A stretch of DNA of 64,000 nucleotides from Verrucomicrobiaceae bacterium. Its GTDB lineage: Bacteria; Verrucomicrobiota; Verrucomicrobiia; Verrucomicrobiales; Verrucomicrobiaceae. Below the pieces are notes generated by a model. It was given only the letters and a program-made list of their open reading frames with translations. It did not search any database and was not told the DNA's origin. This document shows, piece by piece, positions 58,264 to 64,000 of the stretch. Made by a program: the position numbers and the translations under genes. How positions within the stretch are numbered: the stretch's first letter is position 1; each line of letters starts with the position of its first letter. The stretch lies in NCBI GenBank assembly GCA_024232965.1, contig JACKQF010000005.1, positions 372,001-436,000 of the forward strand, given 5' to 3'.

Positions 58264-59493
58264 TTACTCCTCCGGCTCCGGCGTGAGCTTCAGCGCGAGG
58301 CTTCGGAAATTTTTCACGCGATGAAACGTGGCGTGATCGGCATCGTGCTGATTTGGCGCGTTGATACTGCTGCGCGCGATGATCGCGAGGTCATCGCCAT
58401 CGATCACAGGCCGCGCATACATGAAGGACTGCGAGATCTTGCCCGCCTGCGCCACGCAGCCGGCCTGGAACCAGTTCATCCCATCGAGAGCATACATGAG
58501 CATGAGGAAGCGGCGGTCATTGCCGCCCACGCCGCTGGCAAAGGCGACGTTCCCGCGCTTCTCGCCCTCCTGCCACCAATCGTAGGCCCCCTGGCTGTCC
58601 ACGACGAGGTTCGCGGTGGCCCAGAACAGCTTCGATTTCTCATCGTAGATGATGCAGAACTTCAACTGCCCGCCGGGCATCGGATGATACTGCGTGAACT
58701 TCAACTCGATGGGCCCGCCCTTGTCCTCAAAGTCGAGCACAGCGGCGAGTCCGGCGGTGGACTGGCGTTTCGGCTTCACCGTCATCATCACGCGCAGCTT
58801 GCCCTGCACCTCGATGACATTCGGCTCCAGATACTGGCTGGTGAGCTTGTCGAACTTCGGATTCGTCATCGCATCGGGCACACCCGGAAACGGCACCGGC
58901 TCGGACAAGCGCCACGCCTGCGGATTCATCGGATCGCCGCTCAAATCACCCGCGATGATGCGCGGCCCGCGCAGCTTGCCGAGTGCGAGATCATCCGTGG
59001 CCCAATAAAGCCGGTCCGCCTTCTGCACCATGCCCGTGTGGCAGTTCCAGAAGTGCCCTTCAAACAACGTCACCGCCTCCGACCACGTCTTGCCGCCATC
59101 GGTGCTCTTCAAGAGCAGCAAGTCATCATTCCGGACCTTCGTGCCTCCTTTGTTCGCGAAGAGAAACAGCTCGCCCTTGTGAATCCACGGCGCTGCCGAG
59201 TAATACGGCAAATCCGATACCTGTGCCCAGTTCTGCCCGCCATCGCTGCTGCGCAGAATGTGCGTGCGGCTCTGCGTGGCTCGTCGCTCGGCACTCCACT
59301 CATTGCGCGGCACCACAGGCACCACGGCGATGAGCGCTCCATCATTCATTCGCACCAGGCCCGGTCCCTCGACGTAGCGTTCAGGATCCGGATTGTGAAA
59401 CACGATGCGGTAGTCCTGAGCGAGCGGTTTCGTCTGCGCATGAATGAGCTCTGGAGTGAAAAGCAGGCAGGAGAAGAGAAGAAGCGATTTCAT
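58264..59493 (-). CDS. Secreted BNR-repeat sialidase-like beta-propeller protein
   Basis: A 409-residue protein with signal peptide MKSLLLFSCLLFTPELIHA. BNR/Asp-box motifs (RSSDGGQNWA and KSTDGGKTWS) indicate a six-bladed sialidase-type propeller, and an Arg near the N-terminus (GPGLVRMNDGALIAV) fits family patterns. Exo-sialidases share this fold but so do many other carbohydrate-active or binding proteins, so sialidase activity is not established. It starts 3 bases after the stop of the GH-like propeller gene and ends 3 bases before the alpha/beta hydrolase gene. Confidence 0.75.
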   Translation of the reverse strand: MKSLLLFSCLLFTPELIHAQTKPLAQDYRIVFHNPDPERYVEGPGLVRMNDGALIAVVPVVPRNEWSAERRATQSRTHILRSSDGGQNWAQVSDLPYYSAAPWIHKGELFLFANKGGTKVRNDDLLLLKSTDGGKTWSEAVTLFEGHFWNCHTGMVQKADRLYWATDDLALGKLRGPRIIAGDLSGDPMNPQAWRLSEPVPFPGVPDAMTNPKFDKLTSQYLEPNVIEVQGKLRVMMTVKPKRQSTAGLAAVLDFEDKGGPIELKFTQYHPMPGGQLKFCIIYDEKSKLFWATANLVVDSQGAYDWWQEGEKRGNVAFASGVGGNDRRFLMLMYALDGMNWFQAGCVAQAGKISQSFMYARPVIDGDDLAIIARSSINAPNQHDADHATFHRVKNFRSLALKLTPEPEE

Positions 59494-59496
59494 GAG

Positions 59497-61056
59497 TCAA
59501 TCAATCACGTAGCTAAACAGGTCTCCATTCGAGAGATGGAACCGAAGACGAATCGGCACACCCGTGGGCAGGGCATCCACGTTTTTCCATCGAATGGCCA
59601 GCCTCACCGAATCCTGCTTTTCGATCATGCTGGATTCTTTGTCGTAGCCTTGGATGACTTGTCCCGCTGCATCCAGCACCTCCACCGCAAGGCCTCCGCT
59701 GTTAACATCTGCATTGACCGTGAGCAGGCTGCCTGCAGCGACGAAATCATGGGTCTCGATCATGCCCGGCTCCTTCTTTTTCTTGGGTCGGATGGAAGCC
59801 AGGCCGTCGATCCGCCACTTGGCCAACGCGATGGACTGCTGTTTTTCCGGTGCCAGACCACCGTGCGGCGTGGTGACTGCGGTGTAATACATCCACATCT
59901 CATCACCGACAAAAACAGGTGCGTTGCACAGACCAAAAATGCTGCCGGCATCATAGGCATGAGGACCCAGCGGGATCACCGGACTGCGATCGGAGCAGCG
60001 ATCCCAACGCCGGCCATCGCGGCTGGTGACGAGTTGCACATCAATGATGCCAGTGGCGGATCTTTTGCGGCCATTCACCTCGTCGTTGCCGAACAAGGCC
60101 GACGGCGGCTCGACGCGTCGGAAATGCGTGACAAAGCCCAGCCATTGGCCCGCATAGGGAAAAGCAGACAAGTTGTAGTATTCCGAGTAAGTGCCGCCCT
60201 TCAGCTGGCGTGTGGCTTTATTGTCCACTTCATCAGCCACCACCACGGGGTGTGGCTCGGACCAGTGCTTCATGTCTTTGCTGACCGAGAGAAAAACGTG
60301 GCGGATGCCGATCACGCGCGGATCGCCCTGGCGCTTGTGAAAGGCGAGGTATTCGCCCGTCACCGGATCCTGCGAGAGCGTGATGGTGTCGCAGCCGAGC
60401 AGGATGGGCTCGGGATCCACCGTCCAACGCAGCCCATCGGCGGAATGCGCCGCGTAATACAAGCGCTGCGTTTTGTCTCGATACCAGTCCACCATCTCAA
60501 ACTTGTCCCTGAGCCGCTGCAGCTTGGTGTCGTCCACTCCCATGCTCGCATTGCCGACCGCCTTGTAGCGCTTCGCCGGGTCCGTCTCGAACTTGTCCTC
60601 GATGATGCTGGGACTGTGCAGACGCAGATCCGTTTCATTCGTCGCTCCCATCACCTTCAACACCGGGCGCTCCCATTGAACGCCATCGCTGGAGGTGGCA
60701 AAAAGCACGCTACCCGGATCGGCATACCACATCTTGAAGGAGCCGGATTTTTCATCTCGCAGCACCGTTCCGTAAATGTTCACCCGCTTGTCGATGATGC
60801 CGTCCTCGGTCCTCACTTCCCAAGGCATTTCAGCCGTGAGCACCGGGTGCTCGAGTTTCTTCGCCGGGTGGATCACGCGCTTGATTCCCTGCTTGCTCCG
60901 AATCATCACGCTGTCCACAAAGAGCTGCTTTTCCCCCTTCTTCAAAACCGGCGCAGGCGGCCGCTTGAGCGCTGCCTCCTGCGATAGCAACGGAGCAGTT
61001 AGCATCAAAGCACCGAGATAAATGAGAAACGAAACGAAGTGCTGTTGGTGGTTCAT
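59497..61056 (-). CDS. Secreted five-bladed-propeller glycosidase-like protein
   Basis: A 519-residue protein; start 61056 (MNHQQHFVSFLIYLGALMLTAPLLSQ, given in part) provides an N-terminal signal. Repeated blade sequences (GSFKMWYADPGSVLFATSSDGVQW, YYAAHSADGLRWTVDPEP, WMYYTAVTTPHGG, each in part) resemble GH43/GH32-like five-bladed propellers used on plant and algal glycans. No catalytic triad was assigned with confidence. The start overlaps the stop of the DUF1016 gene by ATGA (61053-61056), so the two are translationally coupled. Confidence 0.68.
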   Translation of the reverse strand: MNHQQHFVSFLIYLGALMLTAPLLSQEAALKRPPAPVLKKGEKQLFVDSVMIRSKQGIKRVIHPAKKLEHPVLTAEMPWEVRTEDGIIDKRVNIYGTVLRDEKSGSFKMWYADPGSVLFATSSDGVQWERPVLKVMGATNETDLRLHSPSIIEDKFETDPAKRYKAVGNASMGVDDTKLQRLRDKFEMVDWYRDKTQRLYYAAHSADGLRWTVDPEPILLGCDTITLSQDPVTGEYLAFHKRQGDPRVIGIRHVFLSVSKDMKHWSEPHPVVVADEVDNKATRQLKGGTYSEYYNLSAFPYAGQWLGFVTHFRRVEPPSALFGNDEVNGRKRSATGIIDVQLVTSRDGRRWDRCSDRSPVIPLGPHAYDAGSIFGLCNAPVFVGDEMWMYYTAVTTPHGGLAPEKQQSIALAKWRIDGLASIRPKKKKEPGMIETHDFVAAGSLLTVNADVNSGGLAVEVLDAAGQVIQGYDKESSMIEKQDSVRLAIRWKNVDALPTGVPIRLRFHLSNGDLFSYVID

Positions 61057-62267
61057 GACTTGGATTTCTTGCACTTTTGCTTCGACTTCGGCTCGTTCAG
61101 CTCACGCTCGATGTCCGCGATGCTCGGCAGCGCTCCGCGCAGATTCTTTGGCAACGACTCCACCAGCCGCGTCTGCCACTCGGCCACGCCGATGGGCTTC
61201 TTCACATCGCGCAGGGCGTATTCCACTTTCAGCTTGTTCTTCGCGTCCTTGCACAGCAGCAGGCCGATGGTGGGTGCGTCTTGCTCATGCCGCATCTGGT
61301 CGTCCACGGCAGAAAGATAGAAGTTCATCTTGCCCGCAAACTCCGGCTCGAAGGGCTTCATCTTCAAATCCACCACCACAAAGCACCGCAAGCGCAGATG
61401 GTAGAACAGCAGGTCGAGATAAAAATCCTCGTCGCCCACCTCCAGCGGCACCTGACGACCCACAAACGCAAATCCAGCGCCCATTTCCAGTAGCAGCTTT
61501 TGCACATGCTCCACTAGTCCGCGCTCGAGATCCCTCTCATGCGCATCCTCGCCCAGCGTGAGGAAATCGAACGTGTAGGGATCCTTCAACACCTCCCGCG
61601 CCATGTCCGACTGCGCAGGCGGCAACGTGCGCTCAAAGTTCGTGATCGCCTTCCCGCTGCGCTCATGCAGCCGCGATTCGATCTGCACCGTCAGCACCGC
61701 CCGGCTCCAACCGTTTTCCAGCGTCTTCCGCGCATACCACAGCCGCGTGGTCGGGTCTTTGAGCTTATGCAGCAGGATGAGATTGGCGCTCCAGGAAAGC
61801 AGCGTGAGCGGTTCGGGCGGGCCGTCTAGATGTGTCAAGGCCTGTGACACTAATTCTGCAACAGGGTGTTGCACTTTTGCCTTCGCCAATTGTGTCACAG
61901 GCTGTGACACAATTGGGTGGGGCAATTGGCCCATAGCCTGTGGGCCAATCTCGACGTCCCCCCATGCCTCGAAGAATGCCCTCATGCGCTTGAGATTGAG
62001 CACGGAAAACCCAGCCATCTCCGGGAACTCCGCCTCCAAGTCCTTCGCCAGCCGCCCAACGACCTTCGCGCCCCAGCCCTCCGCCTTCTGTGCCCGCAGG
62101 ATCTCCCACCCGATGTGCCAGTAGAGCAGGATCAACTCCCGGTTCACCGAAACCGCCGCCTTCACCTGCGCCACCCGAACGCGAGCCTTCAAGTCGGCAA
62201 GCAGTGGGGCGTAGGAGGTCGGAATCAGCAAGGCAGTTTCCGAGTTTGCTGGGTGTTTGGGTTTCAT
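61053..62267 (-). CDS. DUF1016/YhcG-type PDDEXK nuclease-like protein with palindrome-encoded repeat insert
   Basis: A 404-residue protein. The N-terminal DUF1016 region shows LYWHIGWEILRAQ and GFSVLNLKRMRAFFEAWGD; a second block has LILLHKLKDPTTRLWYARKTLENGWSRAVL (residues about 155-185). The C-terminal restriction-endonuclease-like core shows EDFYLDLLFYHLRLRCFVVVDLKM with an Asp-x-Lys pair. Between the two N-terminal blocks, residues about 105-148 hold four copies of a V/I-x-Q/H-P/A-x-x-Q/E-L type repeat, each encoded by an inverted repeat. The last codons overlap the GH-like gene by 4 bases. Family members are linked to DNA repair or phage defence, but the function is unproven. Confidence 0.8.
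   Translation of the reverse strand: MKPKHPANSETALLIPTSYAPLLADLKARVRVAQVKAAVSVNRELILLYWHIGWEILRAQKAEGWGAKVVGRLAKDLEAEFPEMAGFSVLNLKRMRAFFEAWGDVEIGPQAMGQLPHPIVSQPVTQLAKAKVQHPVAELVSQALTHLDGPPEPLTLLSWSANLILLHKLKDPTTRLWYARKTLENGWSRAVLTVQIESRLHERSGKAITNFERTLPPAQSDMAREVLKDPYTFDFLTLGEDAHERDLERGLVEHVQKLLLEMGAGFAFVGRQVPLEVGDEDFYLDLLFYHLRLRCFVVVDLKMKPFEPEFAGKMNFYLSAVDDQMRHEQDAPTIGLLLCKDAKNKLKVEYALRDVKKPIGVAEWQTRLVESLPKNLRGALPSIADIERELNEPKSKQKCKKSKS
61831..61949. repeat. Four inverted repeats in tandem inside the DUF1016 gene
   Basis: IR1: GTGTCA (61832-61837) with TGACAC (61845-61850). IR2: TGCAACA (61857-61863) with TGTTGCA (61867-61873). IR3: CCAATTGTGTCACA (61886-61899) with its 14-bp perfect complement (61903-61916), 3-base spacer. 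IR4: ATTGGCCCA (61925-61933) with TGGGCCAAT (61941-61949). The centres are about 24, 36 and 36 bases apart, all multiples of three, so the reading frame is kept. Confidence 0.85.
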
Positions 62268-62342
62268 GTTTGTTGGAGAGTTCCAGTCCGCTTGGGGAAT
62301 TCTATGGAGTGGACAACGATATTCCGAATGTGTGGCTCAAAC

Positions 62343-64000
62343 TCAACTGACCATTCGAATCAACTCGTCGGCCTTGGCTGCAATTGCGGTAAACGTTTTC
62401 GACTCCCCGCTGCGTGAGGACAGGTCGCCGCCTAGCTGATCGCGAATGCTCTGAAGTGCCCCGATCTCGGCATCAAACTGAACTTGCTCATATTCCTTGT
62501 ATTGCGTCTCGAACGCAGACCGGAGGCTCGCGGCCATTTCGCGAAATTGCGCCCGGCAATCGTTCCGATGTCCGGCAAGTTCGAGTTGCCGTTGCTGGTC
62601 TTGGATTTCATCCTGAACTTCTGCCACGACGCTCAAGATTTGCCCTGCGACTCCGAGTACCTTGCCAACATTGCCCAGCCACTTAGCCCATTTCACAGCC
62701 TCCCACGGTTTGAAATTCTTGCCGAAAAACTTACCTACATCGTAAACGAAGCGGTGCGCCTCGCCTCCAGCGGCTTGTGCTGCGCTCAGGAAACCTCCAC
62801 CCGCCTTTGGGCCTGCCGCCCAGTTCGCGAGCATTCCACCGATATTTTGCGCGACATCAGCACCGGCTTTCAGCCCAGACGGCTCGACCTTTGGCACCTC
62901 ACCAAGTTGTGTTCCAGGCAAACGTGATGCATCGAAGCGCCCCGCAAACACACCCTGCACTCTCAACTTGCCCTGGTTGATGTCATCCATCACACGCCTG
63001 CCGAGACTGCTTTTGGAAATGGCGGCAAGACTGTCTTCGAGATGCGCGACTTCCTCCTGAATGATCGCTGTTGCCGCATCTCCCAGAGAGGCATGAGCTG
63101 ACTGCACCTCCTGTTCACTCACCTGCTTCGCAGCATCCAGGTTTTCTTGGGAAGCGCCTTCGTGGATGACATCCGCTAAAGTATCTCCCGCTCTCTCGAT
63201 CCGAACTGCAACGGTTCCAATGAGGCCGTGCAGACGGCTACGCAATTTCATCTTTGAGTCCTGAATGCACGCATCAAGTCTTCCAAGCAACTCAATGGCG
63301 GCGCGCTCGGCAGGCTGATCGGTTCCAGCAAGTGCTGCCGCCTGTTGCGCGACGGAGCGGATCAGGAACAAGGGTTTCGTTAGCCGTCCGAGATCACAAC
63401 GCACGCGGGCGAAGCGGCTGAGTGTGTCCACAAATGTGTCGAAGCAGGAAGCTGCCCGCAATTCCTGTTTGTCAGCATCCTCTGTGCAGGCGATGGAGTC
63501 GAGGTAGCACTTCGCATCCATGAACACCGTATTGAAATCCTGACTGGTGAGCGGCTGGCAAACCTGATCGATATAGGGGCGTTTCACATCTTCGCTGCCA
63601 CCATCGAGGGTCATCTTGTTGACCACCAACAAGGACTCGCGGGCCTTTCCGCCGTCGAGCATCAGTCGGCGGAAATAGCGGGCGGTTGCCTCGCTGAAAA
63701 GCTCTGCCGTGACGACGAAGATCACCAGATCGGACTCAAGGATGGCCTTTTCGGTTTGCGCATCGTGCTCCGACACACCAGCCTGCACGCCCGGTGTGTC
63801 GAGCAAACGGAGGTCATTCCAAGCATAAGCTGTGACTTCGTCGGTGCAGACATCGGGGTCTATCGCCACATCATCACGACGTGTCATCGCTTTGATGAGT
63901 GTGGATTTCCCGGCGTTGTATTGCCCAACGAAGGCCAGTGTCAGTGCCACGTCATTGGTCAGCGTGACTCTCGGCGCGAGGGCTTGAACCTCCGGAAGCT
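62343..64000 (-). CDS. Dynamin-like GTPase, 5' end outside the window
   Basis: The frame is open from the window end to the stop at 62343. The GTP-binding loop is G1 GQYNAGKST, G3 is DTPG, and the G4 position reads VVNKMT, so the NKxD Asp is not conserved. A GTG at 63948-63950 just before the P-loop is not a likely start, because the upstream residues (PEVQALAPRVTLTND) fit the same domain. The C-terminal two thirds are helical with a hydrophobic, Gly/Ala-rich stretch (about 62650-62850) typical of membrane-active dynamins. Bacterial dynamins of this LeoA-like kind act on membranes and some in defence. The DUF1016 gene follows 75 bases later. Confidence 0.8.
   Translation of the reverse strand, partial: LPEVQALAPRVTLTNDVALTLAFVGQYNAGKSTLIKAMTRRDDVAIDPDVCTDEVTAYAWNDLRLLDTPGVQAGVSEHDAQTEKAILESDLVIFVVTAELFSEATARYFRRLMLDGGKARESLLVVNKMTLDGGSEDVKRPYIDQVCQPLTSQDFNTVFMDAKCYLDSIACTEDADKQELRAASCFDTFVDTLSRFARVRCDLGRLTKPLFLIRSVAQQAAALAGTDQPAERAAIELLGRLDACIQDSKMKLRSRLHGLIGTVAVRIERAGDTLADVIHEGASQENLDAAKQVSEQEVQSAHASLGDAATAIIQEEVAHLEDSLAAISKSSLGRRVMDDINQGKLRVQGVFAGRFDASRLPGTQLGEVPKVEPSGLKAGADVAQNIGGMLANWAAGPKAGGGFLSAAQAAGGEAHRFVYDVGKFFGKNFKPWEAVKWAKWLGNVGKVLGVAGQILSVVAEVQDEIQDQQRQLELAGHRNDCRAQFREMAASLRSAFETQYKEYEQVQFDAEIGALQSIRDQLGGDLSSRSGESKTFTAIAAKADELIRMVS

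Noticed and set aside
58321..60987. An 888-codon plus-strand open frame opposite the propeller and sialidase-like genes
   Set aside because: It is antisense to two genes with signal peptides and recognisable propeller motifs, and the translation is rich in Arg/His as expected of a shadow frame.
62343..63950. GTG at 63950 as the true start of the dynamin-like gene
   Set aside because: The frame stays open to the window end and the residues just before the GTG fit the GTPase domain, so the gene is treated as cut.

Overview
The window looks like chromosomal DNA of a Verrucomicrobiota bacterium, probably Verrucomicrobiales; the related Planctomycetota are the alternative. The reasons are four DUF1501 proteins beside PSCyt/DUF1549/DUF1553 and WD40-cytochrome proteins, a secreted sulfatase, an ECF sigma factor next to a membrane Ser/Thr kinase, and a Gram-negative type envelope (OmpA-like protein, Do-type protease). 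This is inferred from gene families; no 16S gene is present. There are about 45 protein genes and two tRNAs. No rRNA, CRISPR array, prophage or insertion sequence was seen.

Layout. 1-5.2 kb: tail of a DUF1990 gene, pgsA, an SGNH-like secreted hydrolase, an exported Gfo/Idh/MocA-like protein and a Do-type serine protease followed by a clear terminator. 5.2-9.0 kb: glycolate oxidase operon glcD-glcE-glcF, translationally coupled. 9.0-13 kb: response regulator and histidine kinase (minus strand), divergent from a SAM methyltransferase and a MORN-repeat protein. 13-26.6 kb (minus): the conserved core block tRNA-Thr, tuf, tRNA-Trp, secE, nusG, rplK, rplA, rplJ, rplL, rpoB, rpoC, with a candidate promoter before tRNA-Thr and a terminator after rpoC. 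26.7-40 kb: accessory block of four DUF1501 proteins, one cytochrome/DUF1549/DUF1553 protein, a beta-sandwich protein and a cytochrome/WD40 protein, interrupted by a Uma2 nuclease-like gene on the other strand; it probably encodes exported surface or periplasmic machinery of unknown chemistry.

40-51 kb: a minus-strand operon of an ATP-grasp ligase, an M20 peptidase and a metallophosphoesterase (possible small-peptide or conjugate pathway), then kdgK-eda (lower Entner-Doudoroff/uronate catabolism), a secreted sulfatase and a convergent double-length FAD oxidoreductase. 51-57 kb: a Ser/Thr kinase with an in-frame palindromic insertion in its activation loop, its likely partner ECF sigma factor, an OmpA-like protein and a VapBC-type toxin-antitoxin pair. 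57-64 kb (minus): a tightly packed run of a dynamin-like GTPase (cut by the window end), a DUF1016 nuclease-like protein, two beta-propeller carbohydrate-type proteins and a secreted alpha/beta hydrolase.

The most unusual features are four in-frame palindromes in the DUF1016 gene that each encode the same degenerate nonapeptide-like repeat, the kinase activation-loop insertion, the ATP-grasp/M20/phosphoesterase operon, and matching Ala/Lys-rich coiled-coil insertions in two adjacent genes of the DUF1501 block. The only gene-free stretch longer than 300 bases is 21124-21647, between rplL and rpoB.
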